64,000 bases of DNA. It comes from JALORV01 sp963712485 (lineage in GTDB: Bacteria > Pseudomonadota > Gammaproteobacteria > Burkholderiales > Burkholderiaceae_F). Both the position numbers and the translations under genes were made by a program. The stretch spans positions 1 to 64,000 of the forward strand of contig CAVQID010000024.1 in NCBI GenBank assembly GCA_963712485.1, given 5' to 3'. Below, in pieces: positions 28,989 through 38,574 of this stretch; the stretch's first letter is position 1; every line of letters begins with the position of its first letter. A model generated the notes under the pieces. It did not search any database. It had not been told where the DNA came from and saw only the letters and a list, made by a program, of their open reading frames with translations.

Positions 28989-29525
28989 TTACGTCAGGTA
29001 GAAGACCCGCGGCCGGGTGCCGGCCTCGGGCAGCAGCGTGTGCCACTTGCGCGTGCGCAGCAGTGTGGCAACGCTGCTCTTCGGATCGTCGAGGTCACCA
29101 AAGTGCATGCAGTGGGTCGGGCACACCGAGACGCACGCCGGGTCCTTGCCGTCCTTGATGCGGTGGTCGCAGAACGTGCACTTGTCGACATAGCCCTTCG
29201 GGTGGACGTAGCGCGCGCCGTACGGGCAGGACGCGATGCAGGCCTTGCAGCCAATGCAGCGGTTGGCGGTGACCTTGACGATGCCAAGCTCGGAGACGTG
29301 GCTCGCACCCGTCGGGCAGCAGGTCACGCACGGCGGGTTCTCGCAGTGGTTGCAGCGCTCGCTGCGGATCTCCATCGACAGGTTCGGGAACTCGCCCCGC
29401 ACCTCGGTCGTGATCCAGTCGCGGCTGAAGCCGATCGGCACGTCGTTTTCGGTTTCACAGGCCACCACGCAGTCCATGCAGCCGACGCACTTGCGGGTGT
29501 CGATCACCATTCCGTAGCGCGCCAT
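28989..29525 (-). CDS. Four-cluster 4Fe-4S ferredoxin subunit (PsrB/PhsB/SoeB-like)
   Basis: Electron-transfer subunit of 178 residues with four cysteine sets: CVGCMDCVVAC, CNHCENPPCVTCCPTG, CIGCKACIASCPYG and CTFCDHR...CVSVCPTHC. It belongs to the DmsB/PsrB superfamily and has no signal peptide of its own, as usual for subunits co-exported with a Tat partner. The stop at 28989 is 13 bases before the NrfD-like start, and its ATG follows the stop of the catalytic subunit directly, so all three are coupled. Confidence 0.92.
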   Translation of the reverse strand: MARYGMVIDTRKCVGCMDCVVACETENDVPIGFSRDWITTEVRGEFPNLSMEIRSERCNHCENPPCVTCCPTGASHVSELGIVKVTANRCIGCKACIASCPYGARYVHPKGYVDKCTFCDHRIKDGKDPACVSVCPTHCMHFGDLDDPKSSVATLLRTRKWHTLLPEAGTRPRVFYLT

Positions 29526-29526
29526 C

Positions 29527-31729
29527 TCAGGCCTCCTTCACGAAGGTGACGAAGTTCGCGTGAATGCTGGTGCCGCCCATCAACGGGTCCGTGGCGTACT
29601 TCGTGTTGATCTGCGCCGCGCTCGCTCCGCGCTGGTAGGCGCTGCTGGCCATCGAGTTGCGCTGGCCGAAGCCGTAGACCATGTAGACCGTGTCGGGGCG
29701 GATGCGCTGCGTGGCCTTGACCTTGATGCGATTGGTCTCGATGCCGTCCTGGTTCTTCAGCTTGACGTACTGGCCGGTCTTCAGCCCCAGCTGCGCAGCC
29801 GTCGCGGCGTTGACCCAGATCTCGTTCTCGCGCATCAGGCCGGTGAGCAGCGGATTCGACTGCGTGCGGCTGAAGGTGTGAACCGGGGCGCGGCCCGTGA
29901 TCAGGCGGAAGTAACCCGCGGGCGCGTCGGCGTGCCGGGTGTACTTCGGTACCGGATCGAAGCCCTTCTTCGCCAGCTGATCGGACCAGAACTCGACCTT
30001 GCCGGACGGCGTGTCGAAGGTCAGCTCGAGCCCTTCCTCGACGGTGTTCGGCTCCTTGCCGCCCATGATCACGCCGTCGGCTTCGAGTTTCGCGAAGCTG
30101 AAGCCGCCTTTCTCGACGCGGGCGGCGAGGTACTCCCTCATGTCCTTGAAGGGCATGCACTCCGGAATGCCGAGCCGGCCGGCCAGTTCCTTCGCGATCC
30201 ACCAGCCCGGCTTCTGTTCGGCCGGGGCCTCGACCACCGGTTGCCGCAGCGACATCCAGCCGCGGCGGCCCCAGCCGACCAGCAGTTCGTCGTAGCGCTC
30301 GAGGAACACGTTCTCGGGCAGGACGACATCGGCATAGCCGGCGATTTCGCTCGGCATCGTGTCGATGACGACGAGCAGGTCGAGTGCCTGGATGGCCTTC
30401 AGCGTCTCGGCCTCGTTCGGCAGCGCGTTCATGAGGTTCGTCGAGTAGACGATCCAGCCCTTGATCGGATACGGCTTGCCGCTGATGGTCGCGTCGCGGA
30501 TGCCCGTGGTGACCGGTTCGTCGGCGAACGGATAGCGCTCACCGTTCGGGTTGTCGGCCATCGGCTTGTCCGACTTCGGGTACTTCGGCAGCGGGTAGGA
30601 CGGCACCGAGAGGCCCGCCTGCACGAAGAGGCCGCCCTTGCGGCCCCAGTTCCCCAGCAGGGCGTTCAGCAGCGCGTTGGCGCGGCTGCGCTGCGTGTCG
30701 TCGCCGTACCAGTTGACCCGACGGCCCGGATGAACCAGCGCTGCCGGCCGGTGCGAGGACAACTCGCGAGCGGTCACGCGGATCATCTGCGCGTCGATGC
30801 CGGTCTCGGCCGCCGCCCACTCGGGCGTGTACTTGGCGATTTCCGCGAAACTTGTCGAAACCGTGTCCGTACTCGGGCGACGAACGCCGTGTCGTAGCGG
30901 CCTTCGGTGACGAGCACGTTCATCCACGCGAGCAGCAACGCGAGGTCCGTGCCCGGCTTGATCGGCAGCCAGTATTTCGCCTTGCTCGCCGCCACCGAGT
31001 AGCGCGGATCCACGACGATGATCGGGATGCGGCGCTCGACGGCCTTGGCGAACTCCTGCACCTGCGAGTTGTGCATGTTCTCGCCGAGGTGGGAGCCGAC
31101 CAGCACCAGGCAGTTGGTGTTCTCGATATCGGTGGGCTCGGGTGATCCCAGGCCGGTCCCGTAGGTGAGGAGGTAGCCGATGTCGCGCGGACCCCGGCAC
31201 TGCGCGAAGGAGGGCGCGCCGATGTTGATCGCGCCATAGCTTTTCGCCAGATGCACGATGAAGCGCGCACCGATGCCATGGTTGAACACCGCGAGCGACT
31301 CCGGGCCATGCTCGGCCTTGATCTTCTGCATCTTCTGGGCGACGACGTCGAGCGCCTCGCCCCAGGTGACCGACTTCCACTGTTCCTTGCCGCGCTCGCC
31401 GACGCGGATCAGCGGGGTGCGGAGGCGATCCGGATCGTTGACGGCGCCGACCGCCCCGGTGCCGCGCGGGCACAGGCGGCCGCGGCTTTGCGGGTCGAGC
31501 GGATTGCCCTCGAACTTCCACAGCTTGCCGTCACGCACGTGGGCGATTCCGCCGCAGCGCCAGAAGCACATTTCGCAGAAGGTCGGGATGGTCTTGACTT
31601 CGCCCGAGGCGGCCGGGCGGCCCGCGGCGCTCGCAGCGCGCGGGATCGAATCGAGCTCGACGGCAGCGCCGGCAAGGGCAGTGGTCGAGGAGATCTGGAG
31701 GAAACGCCGGCGTGATACGCTGGGGTCAT
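29527..31729 (-). CDS. Molybdopterin oxidoreductase, PsrA/PhsA-like catalytic subunit (frameshifted)
   Basis: Tat-exported molybdopterin enzyme, likely acting on polysulfide, thiosulfate, tetrathionate or sulfite; the exact substrate cannot be read. A twin-arginine motif SRRRFLQ begins 7 residues after the likely ATG at 31729, but in another frame: one more C in the C run after the ATG would restore it. The 4Fe-4S ligands start CEMCFWRCGG and end RLCPRG; the possible Mo-ligand Cys is in FAQCRGPRDIG. A second break is near 30860. The C-terminal half has the molybdopterin-binding domains (NPLLTGLMRENEIWVN). About 734 codons fits PsrA/PhsA. The B and C subunits follow directly. Confidence 0.85.
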
Positions 31730-31740
31730 CGATGCTTCCC

Positions 31741-31755
31741 TACCCGGTAGGGTAT
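31741..31755. promoter_or_regulatory. CsoR/CstR-type operator TACCC-N4-GGGTA before the molybdoenzyme operon
   Basis: TACCC-GGTA-GGGTA at 31741-31754 has the same arms and spacer length as the site at 25772. It ends 12 bases before the ATG at 31729, overlapping the probable ribosome-binding site and transcription start region, so a bound repressor would block expression directly. Confidence 0.65.
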
Positions 31756-31793
31756 CTAACGCATCGAATTCTCCTCCCCGCACCCTGCGAACC

Positions 31794-31807
31794 TTGACAC
31801 GAATCAA
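31794..31807 (-). promoter_or_regulatory. FNR/DNR-like box before the molybdoenzyme operon
   Basis: On the minus strand the site reads TTGAT-TCGT-GTCAA, one base from the FNR consensus and allowed for ANR/DNR-type regulators. Its centre is about 71 bases before the start codon, almost the same distance as the perfect box before the octaheme reductase. No strong -10 is visible. Confidence 0.45.
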
Positions 31808-31866
31808 CGCCGCGCCGGGCCGAGCGGGTACTCGAAAGACGTGTGTAACGAAATGTATCGCGGCGT

Positions 31867-32472
31867 CTACGGATCAATCCGCTGCCGGAAAGCGCCTCGA
31901 ACGTGACACGCGTCAAGTCGGCGAGCTGTGTAGTGTCGCCGACCGCTGGGGCTGGTTGCGCGACCCGACCAGATCAGCTTGCCGGTTGCGACGTCGACGA
32001 TCGCCGTGTCGGACGCATATGCCTCGTACATCGTGGCGCCGCCCACCGGCAGCGAAATTCCGCCGGCCGCGCCACCGCGATAACCGCCGCCGCCGACGCC
32101 AATTCCGATGGTCGGACCGGGGCTGACCGTCGGCACCGATGTACTGAGCGACGTGCGGTACACCGCGCGCGCGTTCGCGCGCTTCGCGGCCGCTTCGACC
32201 ACCTCGGGTCGGTGCACGCCGGAATTGGACACCGCGAACTTAACCGTCTTGATGCCGCGCGTCTCGAGTTGCGCGGCGACCTGGTCTTCGCAGACGGCCT
32301 GGATGGTGAAGTCACGCGCCTGGCACACGACGATCACGGTCTGATCGCGCAGCCTCTTCGCGCCGAATTCGGGATTGGACCACTGCGCGTCCATTTTCGT
32401 GGTGGCGCAGGCAGCAAGAAGCAGCGTGAAGATGACGGGCAGGGCGTGGGTCGATTTGGAAACGAGGCGCAT
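31867..32472 (-). CDS. Putative lipoprotein of unknown function (C-terminal frameshift likely)
   Basis: About 200 residues with a signal peptide and LAACATT lipobox from the start at 32472. The mature part contains QWSNPEFGAKRLRDQTVIVV, KRANARAVYRTSL and a Gly-rich GIGVGGGGYRGG segment. It resembles small envelope lipoproteins of the DUF4136 kind, but the assignment is weak. The final 30 residues are arginine-rich; a one-base shift near 31960 instead gives the coherent sequence GDTTQLADLTRVTFEALSGS, so an indel is likely. Divergently placed from the molybdoenzyme promoter. Confidence 0.65.
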   Translation of the reverse strand: MRLVSKSTHALPVIFTLLLAACATTKMDAQWSNPEFGAKRLRDQTVIVVCQARDFTIQAVCEDQVAAQLETRGIKTVKFAVSNSGVHRPEVVEAAAKRANARAVYRTSLSTSVPTVSPGPTIGIGVGGGGYRGGAAGGISLPVGGATMYEAYASDTAIVDVATGKLIWSGRATSPSGRRHYTARRLDACHVRGAFRQRIDP

Positions 32473-32566
32473 GGTCGATTCAAGGGTGTTGGCCAGCGCG
32501 CATTGTGCTGCGTGATGCGAGGGCTGCCAACCGCACACGTGCTCGTAGTCCGCAAGCCACGCAGGG

Positions 32567-33661
32567 TCATTGCGCAACACGAGCCGTCGACTGCGCGACG
32601 CGAAAGACGACGAACTCGCCGGCACGGACCAGTGCAACGCCGATTTCGCACACCACGATGCCGGCAGCGCGGTCATCGACCGAGGTCGTGGTTTCGTCGC
32701 ATCGGACGAAGAACGCCTCGGCGGCATGCGCGCCCATCAATGCCCCGTCGAGGAACTGCCAGCGCAGGAACTCGGCAATGCGGGTGCGCAGTTCCTTCCA
32801 TAGCGCAGCTTCGTTGCGCTCGTAAATCGCCCAGCGCGTGCCGTGCCTGATCGCGTTCTGCAGCATCAGCAGGTACCGGCGTACCGACACGTAGCGAAGC
32901 TCGGCACTCGACGACATCGTGCGCGCGCTCCATAGCCGCGCGGGCGTGCCCGGCAGCGCACGTATCGTGTTGACTCCGCCAGACTCCAGCGCTGCGCACT
33001 CCGCCGACGTCGGCGTCGCAGCGAGCCGTGAGACGGCGGCGATCGCCTGGCCGGCGGGCGAATGAAACACGCCGCGGTGCTGGTCGACTCGGGCATAGAC
33101 GCCGCATACGGCGCCCGAGGGTGGTACCACGCGTTGCGTTTCGCCGTCGACGACCAGGGCCGGCCAGTACATCGCTCCGAACGACGAGTCGAAGCATGCA
33201 CGCAGCCGATGGGCGTCAGCGGCCTGCGCGCTGAGGGGCGGGTCGATGATCGTGAATCGGCGAAGGCGCGCGGCGTCGTCGAGTTGTACCCGACTGACCG
33301 CCTCATGCATGTCGCTCGGGAACATTGCCGCTTCCGGAACCGCAGTCAGCGCAACCTCGGGTGGTCGCGCAAGTTCAGTGAGAGCCGCCGCTACGCCGGC
33401 AGCGTCGGCTGTGGCCATGCCGGCGACCCAGGCACGCTCGCCGCCGTTCGCGAAGTAGAGCCGAAGCGACTGCGCGAGCAGGCCCTCGGTATCGTGCGGA
33501 AAGAGTGCCCCAACGGCCTCGGTCCCGGTTACCGCGATCGCCCTGCCGGGACAATTCGTGCGTCCGACGAACCCGGTGATCGAGGTGGCGACGCTCTCGA
33601 TCGGAGTGGCGCCGGCGGGAATCTCCACCACGTAAACGCCGGGCGCGATGTATTCCGCCAT
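32567..33661 (-). CDS. Contractile tail sheath family protein
   Basis: Phage-tail-sheath-like protein of 364 residues starting at 33661. The N-terminus (YIAPGVYVVEIPAGATPIESVATSITGFVGRT) and the C-terminal block (RYLLMLQNAIRHGTRWAIYE followed by FLRWQFLDGALMG and VVCEIGVALVRAGEFVVFRV) are diagnostic of sheath proteins of phages and extracellular contractile injection systems. It is shorter than usual phage sheaths. No tube, baseplate or ATPase gene is near; its only partner is the divergent DUF4255 gene. Confidence 0.88.
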   Translation of the reverse strand: MAEYIAPGVYVVEIPAGATPIESVATSITGFVGRTNCPGRAIAVTGTEAVGALFPHDTEGLLAQSLRLYFANGGERAWVAGMATADAAGVAAALTELARPPEVALTAVPEAAMFPSDMHEAVSRVQLDDAARLRRFTIIDPPLSAQAADAHRLRACFDSSFGAMYWPALVVDGETQRVVPPSGAVCGVYARVDQHRGVFHSPAGQAIAAVSRLAATPTSAECAALESGGVNTIRALPGTPARLWSARTMSSSAELRYVSVRRYLLMLQNAIRHGTRWAIYERNEAALWKELRTRIAEFLRWQFLDGALMGAHAAEAFFVRCDETTTSVDDRAAGIVVCEIGVALVRAGEFVVFRVAQSTARVAQ

Positions 33662-33893
33662 TCGCGGCCTCCTTGTGCCGGGGCGCATGATCTCCGTGCC
33701 GGAGTCTCGCCGCTCTTTGCAGAACGACGCTACAGGTCGACGGCGCCGCCGGGTGAGCGAAGGCTCGACAGTCCCGATGCCGAAAATTCGACAGCCAAAC
33801 ACGGGTCATTTGTGCAGTCCGACCCGCATGGCCGTCTGGCTACACTCCGCAGGCAATCGGGCATCTGTCCCGAAGCACGGAAAGAGGATCGCA

Positions 33894-34424
33894 ATGGCCA
33901 CCTATACCGCGTTAGCCGCCACGACATCGGCATTGCTGCGCATGCTGTCCGAGAGCTTTCCCGGCAATCTGGGTGTGTCGGGGATTGAAGCGTTCGATCC
34001 GGCTTTCGGCGCGGCCGACGCGGACGCGACGCCACGCGTATTGCTGTGGCTCTACCGGTTTGTTCCGGTGCCGGCAATCCGCAATCGGCCGGCTCCAGGT
34101 GCCCCGAAGCCGGAAATTAGGCCGGGCCTGCGTCCATCACCGGTTGCGGTTGACCTGCACTACCTGCTGTGGGCCGGCGGCGTGACGCCAACGGTGCAGC
34201 AGACGGTCATCGGATGGGCATTGCGCCGGCTGGCAGACCGGCCCATCCTCACCAACGAGACGTTGAACCAGGGCGGCGCAGTGTTCAAGCCGACCGAAGA
34301 CGTTGCACTGCTGGTCGAAGACCTGCCGATCGGCGATCTGGCTGCCCTGACCCGCCCGCTGGGGACCGTTCCACCGTTTGTGCTGCCGATTCTCGCGCGC
34401 AGCATCCAGCTCGAGGGCGAATAG
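33894..34424 (+). CDS. DUF4255 (Pvc16-like) protein
   Basis: A 176-residue protein starting at 33894 after an AGAGG site. Its content (SPVAVDLHYLLWAGG, VIGWALRRLADRPILTNE, and the end FVLPILARSIQLEGE) fits DUF4255, known from tail-cap proteins of extracellular contractile injection systems such as Pvc16. It diverges from the sheath gene across 232 bases. The pairing of these two families supports an injection-system origin, but the remaining parts are missing here. Confidence 0.82.
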   Translation: MATYTALAATTSALLRMLSESFPGNLGVSGIEAFDPAFGAADADATPRVLLWLYRFVPVPAIRNRPAPGAPKPEIRPGLRPSPVAVDLHYLLWAGGVTPTVQQTVIGWALRRLADRPILTNETLNQGGAVFKPTEDVALLVEDLPIGDLAALTRPLGTVPPFVLPILARSIQLEGE

Positions 34425-34461
34425 CTCGACAAACGACTGTCACGCCCGCGACGTGGGCGAT

Positions 34462-34947
34462 TCAGTCCTGGATCCACGGTAGCCCGTGTCTGCGCCAGCC
34501 ATCGATGTGGCCGCGCCGGCCATCGTCGCTGCGCTGGCCTTCAAAGCCTTCGAGAATGTTGTATGTGCGGCTGAAGCCTGCGCGGGCCGCGGCGCGAGCA
34601 GCGGAGTGGGAGCGCACGCCGCTGCGGCACAGGAGCAGTACCGGCTCGGTCGGCCGGACGATCTGCCGCAGTGTGGTCACGAACATGGCCGAGGGCAGGA
34701 TATCTGCGCCGCGCCATTCGACGTTGACCGAGTTCGGGACGGCGCCGACGAACTTGAACTCCGCAGGTGTGCGCACGTCGACTAGCGTCGCCGCGCGCTG
34801 CGCCAAGAGTCGCCATGCCTCGAGCGGTGTCACAGCGCCCGCGTAGTCGAGTTCCAGTTCAATCCGGCGCGTATCGGCGAGGTCGAATATCGCTGCGATC
34901 GACAGCTCGTCGGTCGTGCCGGGCGGAACTTCGGTGGCGGTCGTCAT
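34462..34947 (-). CDS. Rhodanese-domain protein
   Basis: Cytoplasmic rhodanese of about 161 residues from ATG 34947. It has VDVRTPAEFKFVGAVPNSVN, the active loop LLCRSGVRSHSAA with the catalytic Cys, and the NILEGFEG closing motif. The C-terminal GWRRHGLPW is usual in this subgroup. A fourth sulfurtransferase gene within 10 kb of the sulfur operon, though on its own. Converges with the DUF4255 gene (37 bases apart). Confidence 0.88.
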   Translation of the reverse strand: MTTATEVPPGTTDELSIAAIFDLADTRRIELELDYAGAVTPLEAWRLLAQRAATLVDVRTPAEFKFVGAVPNSVNVEWRGADILPSAMFVTTLRQIVRPTEPVLLLCRSGVRSHSAARAAARAGFSRTYNILEGFEGQRSDDGRRGHIDGWRRHGLPWIQD

Positions 34948-35211
34948 CGGGCGTCGCTTCAGGAGGCTTGCAGTGTCAAAAGGTACCGGCCGCTCAAGGA
35001 GGCACAACGACAATCGGGTCATATGCATAGAGGTGGAATGGGGCAGGACAGAGCGGGCAGTGCCTGGCCGGCCCGCCTCGCCCCACGGTGTCGCGGACGC
35101 TACACTCCGCCCCCGGTCAGCTGCGCCCGCGGTCAACGGCGGCTTCGGCTGAATCGTTATGTTGCCTCCAACGGCAACTTTTCAAAACCAGAAATCAGGG
35201 AGTTCATATCC

Positions 35212-35442
35212 ATGCAGAAACTGCTTGCTACCGCCATCGTCTCCGCCTTTGCACTGATTCAAGTCCCGGCCTTCGCGCAGGACAAGTCGGCCGAGAAGAA
35301 GACTGAACCGGCCAAGACCACGGAAGCGAAGAAGGCCGACGCGACCAAGCCGGAAGCGAAGAAGGATGCAGCGAAGGCTGAAGCGAAGCCCGCCGACGCC
35401 AAGAAGGAAGAGCAGAAGAAGCCGAAGAAGGGTGGCTGCTAG
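35212..35442 (+). CDS. Small secreted Lys/Ala-rich protein
   Basis: 76 residues: a clear signal peptide (1-22, cleavage after AFAQ) followed by a low-complexity tail of Ala, Lys, Glu and Pro with repeated AKKADATK-type blocks and a final Lys-Lys-Gly-Gly-Cys. ATG 35212 follows AGGGAG. No known domain; similar Lys/Ala-rich periplasmic proteins are common in betaproteobacteria. The function is unknown; the single terminal Cys is notable. Confidence 0.65.
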   Translation: MQKLLATAIVSAFALIQVPAFAQDKSAEKKTEPAKTTEAKKADATKPEAKKDAAKAEAKPADAKKEEQKKPKKGGC

Positions 35443-35501
35443 TCCACGCCGCAACATCGTGCGGGCTTCCGTTCGGGAAACCCGCTGTCCCGCGCGGCGC
35501 C

Positions 35502-35538
35502 ACATCCGACGTGCGCGGCACATCCGACGTCGCGCGGC
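35502..35538. repeat. Two-copy tandem repeat of 18-19 bases
   Basis: ACATCCGACGTGCGCGGC at 35502-35519 is followed directly by the same unit with one extra C at 35520-35538. It lies between the convergent small secreted protein gene and the TPR lipoprotein gene. No function is evident. Confidence 0.7.
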
Positions 35539-35554
35539 GACCCCTCAACGTGAA

Positions 35555-36796
35555 CTAGTCGCGCCGGCTCTTCAGGCGTGACAGCTTCGTCGACAGAAGC
35601 TCGCGATCGCTGCGCGACGCGCTGCTCTCCAGTGCTTGATTGAGGTATCGCGCCGCCTTCTCGGTGTCGCCGAGCCGGTAGTGGGCCACACCCAGCCAGT
35701 AGGTCACTTCGGTCGAGTAGCCGATGCGTTCCGCTTCACGCGCGAGGAAATCGCGCGCCGAGTTGAAGTCGTTTCGCCGCATCGCTTCCATGCCGAGATT
35801 GAAGAAGTAGTACGGCGGCTCCGGCTCCAGTTGAGCGAGCTTGAGTTGCAGCACGGTTGCTTCGGCGACGCGCCCCTGGCGTGTGTAGATCTCGGCGAGA
35901 TTAGCCATCGCCCGCGTGTGCTCCGGTTCGCGGTCCAGCACGCTTCGAAAAGCGGCTTCGGCGAGATCCACGTTGCCGCGGCGCGCGTAGATGATTCCGA
36001 GCGTGTTGTACGCGCTCATGAACGACGGGTCCGCCTGCAGTGAGGCGCGTGTCCACGCGTAGGCATCGTCCATCTGGGCGCGCAGCATCGCCTCGACGCC
36101 CCGGTTGTTCATGAACATCGCCACGATGGTCTGTTCGGTCACTTCGCGCGTCCGCAGTCCCCGCAGCTGGTCCGCGGGCAGGAAATCAATGGTGAGCGAC
36201 CGCGCGAGCGGATTCGCACGATCCTGCAGCGGCGGTCCGAGTGTCACGTTGACGTGTCCGGCGCGCAGCAGCGTATTGCCGCTGCGGCTCCACGTTTCCT
36301 CCAGGTAAGCGCTCTGATAGCGGACCTGCAGGCCCATTTCCTTGGCGAACGCTGCTGTCATCAGAACCAGCGAGAGGCAGTTGCCCGAGCGCGCGTCGAA
36401 CGCCTCCGCAGCGGTCCGCGTGACGGAAGAGTCGTAGTCGAGCTTCAGCATCGCCCGGTTGTACAGCGCCTCGACCAGACCGCCCTGGATGCCGTGCGCC
36501 TTGGTCCGGGAGAACACATCCGTCCGCAGGTAACGCTTCATCGCGTCGCTCAGCGCGAAGATCTCGTTCGCACCGAGGACGACCGATGAAGGTCCGAAAA
36601 GATCGTCGCGCAGCAGCGGGTCGGGTCGTGGCGGCGGCGCCTGCGGAGTCGCGCATCCCGCGAGCGCCATCAATGCCATGAGCGCAAGGATCAGTTGCAA
36701 CAACGCGACGTGCGCTGCGCGCCCGCGCACGGCGATCTGCCGTGTCGCGCGCGGATCGATGGCAAGGGCTGACTGTCGACGGTGAATGCGCAGCAT
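35555..36796 (-). CDS. TPR lipoprotein with transglutaminase-like region
   Basis: 413 residues. The N-terminus has an LAGCATP lipobox around residue 48. GTG at 36730 would give a more usual signal length than the ATG at 36796. The middle part (AEAFDARSGNCLSLVLMTAAFAKEMGL, then AGHVNVTL) resembles the Cys-His core of transglutaminase-like proteins. Residues 240-400 are TPR repeats (AYNTLGIIYARRGNVDLAEAAFRSVL and similar). Probably anchored to the inner face of the outer membrane; substrate unknown. Confidence 0.78.
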   Translation of the reverse strand: MLRIHRRQSALAIDPRATRQIAVRGRAAHVALLQLILALMALMALAGCATPQAPPPRPDPLLRDDLFGPSSVVLGANEIFALSDAMKRYLRTDVFSRTKAHGIQGGLVEALYNRAMLKLDYDSSVTRTAAEAFDARSGNCLSLVLMTAAFAKEMGLQVRYQSAYLEETWSRSGNTLLRAGHVNVTLGPPLQDRANPLARSLTIDFLPADQLRGLRTREVTEQTIVAMFMNNRGVEAMLRAQMDDAYAWTRASLQADPSFMSAYNTLGIIYARRGNVDLAEAAFRSVLDREPEHTRAMANLAEIYTRQGRVAEATVLQLKLAQLEPEPPYYFFNLGMEAMRRNDFNSARDFLAREAERIGYSTEVTYWLGVAHYRLGDTEKAARYLNQALESSASRSDRELLSTKLSRLKSRRD

Positions 36797-37084
36797 GCTT
36801 CGCGTCCTGAGCCTGGGTAATCGTACTCCCGCGCCGGGTGACTGAGCACCCCGGCTGGGTCCAGCGCCAGGTCACGCATTCCGGGGTCAGCTGACTGCGG
36901 TGAAACAAACGCATAACCACTTCATACGAGGCTGAAACAGCGCGGGTACCGGGTCTTCCGAGAATGCCGGCATGCCCTGAAGCGAACGCTTCGGTGCGGC
37001 CATTCCGGGAGCAGGGATGTTGTTTCGACAGTTGCATACAACGGTCAACGATGCGGCCGATGCCTTGCGGCAAGGGAGCGTGTC

Positions 37085-38294
37085 GTGACTCCAGTCGCGT
37101 GGCGCTGTCTGCTGGCGGCGACCGCATTGATGGCGCTCGTGATGGGTACCCGCACGGCGACCGGCCTTTTTCTGTCGCCGCTCAATACGTCGACGGGGAT
37201 CGGGCTGGCGGGCCTGGGCTTTGCGATCGCGGTCGGCCAACTCGCTGCAGGGACTGGCGCAGCCTCCGCTCGGCTGGCTGGCCGATCGATACGGAACTCG
37301 ACGGCTGATGGTGGCGGGGGCGTGGTTGCTCGCGGCGGCCACGCTGTCGCTCGCCGTGGCGAACTCGATCGCTGCACTGGCGCTGAGCTTCGTCGTCATC
37401 GCGGTGGCGGGCAGCGCCGTGGGCAGCAGTTCACTGCTGCTTGCCGAAGTCGGGCGCAGAGTACCGGTCGAGCGTCGCGCGATGGCCTTCGCGGTCGTGA
37501 GTGCGGGCGGGTCGGTGGGCCAGTTGCTTGTCGCTCCCGCCACGCAGGCGGTGATCGGCGGCTACGGCTGGGTGATCGCCATTGCGGCAACTGCTGCGTT
37601 GGGCCTGCTCGCATTGCCGCTGGCGCGTGCATTTGCCGGTAGCGAGCCGATGCGGACATCGTCACCACCAGCCGCAGAACGCGACCTTGGTGATGTGTTT
37701 AAGGCGCCTGCATTCTGGTACATCGCCGGAAGCTTCAGCATATGCGGCTTCCATGTGGCGTACATGACGACCCACATGCCCGGTGTCATTGAACGCTGTG
37801 GTCTGAGCCCTTCGCTGGCAGGTGTCTGGCTGGCAGTGCTGGGTGGCGCGAATATTGTCGGCAGCCTGGCGGCCGGCGTCTGCCTGCGCCACGTGCCGAC
37901 GCAGATATTTGTCATCGCTGTGTTCGCGATGCGCGCATTTTCGGTTGCGCTGTTGCTGGTGTTGCCGGTCAGCACGGCGTCGATGCTCGGCTTTGCTGTT
38001 CTGATGGGACTGAGCTACATGGCGCTGCTTCCGGGAATTTCCCAGCAGGTGGCCGAGCGTTTTGGCGTGCAGCGGCTCGCTACCGTGTTCGGCGTGGTCG
38101 CGCTGGTTCATCAGCTCGGCAGCTTCGCGGGCGCCTGGCTCGGCGGCGTGGTGGCTGAGGCGACGGGCGGCGACAGATTGATGTGGTCCATCGACATCGG
38201 CCTGGCGCTGCTCGCGATCGCATTCCAGTGGCAGGCCGGCAGCGATGCCAGACGCCTGCCCGAATGGACTCTCGCAAGGTCTTTGCTGGCGTGA
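37085..38294 (+). CDS. MFS transporter (one frameshift)
   Basis: Major facilitator of about 400 residues and 12 membrane spans. GTG 37085 has an AGGGAG site. A break near 37250 separates the first two helices from the rest; on either side the sequence joins as FAIAVGQL and QGLAQPPLGWLADRYGTRR, the conserved loop 2-3 motif. The second half starts after a long loop (about residue 200). Resembles oxalate/formate- or monocarboxylate-type MFS carriers; substrate unknown. Nearby genes give no hint. Confidence 0.8.
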
Positions 38295-38574
38295 CCGGAT
38301 TCGCGTTTCGTCAGGCGCGTTCACTCGCAAGGATCGCGACGGACGCTCGCCGGGTTAGGCACTGCGACCGGCGCTTGCTCCGGCGCTCGCGGTATGACAC
38401 CGCGTGCATCGCGCACGCGCTTGCTCTGTGAGCAATCGCTGCGCCCGCGTGCGGGTCCAATCCGAGACCTTTGCACGGGCATAGCCATTGCCGGTCCGCA
38501 TCACTCGGCCCCGTTGGCTTGCGCATCGCAGTGCTGACGGTTACCTTCGTGCGAACTCCTACTCGGAGATACTC

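Noticed and set aside
31763..31782. Strong GGAGGAG site followed by ATG CGT TAG ahead of the molybdoenzyme gene
   Set aside because: It would encode a two-residue peptide; no support for a leader peptide or for this as the true start.
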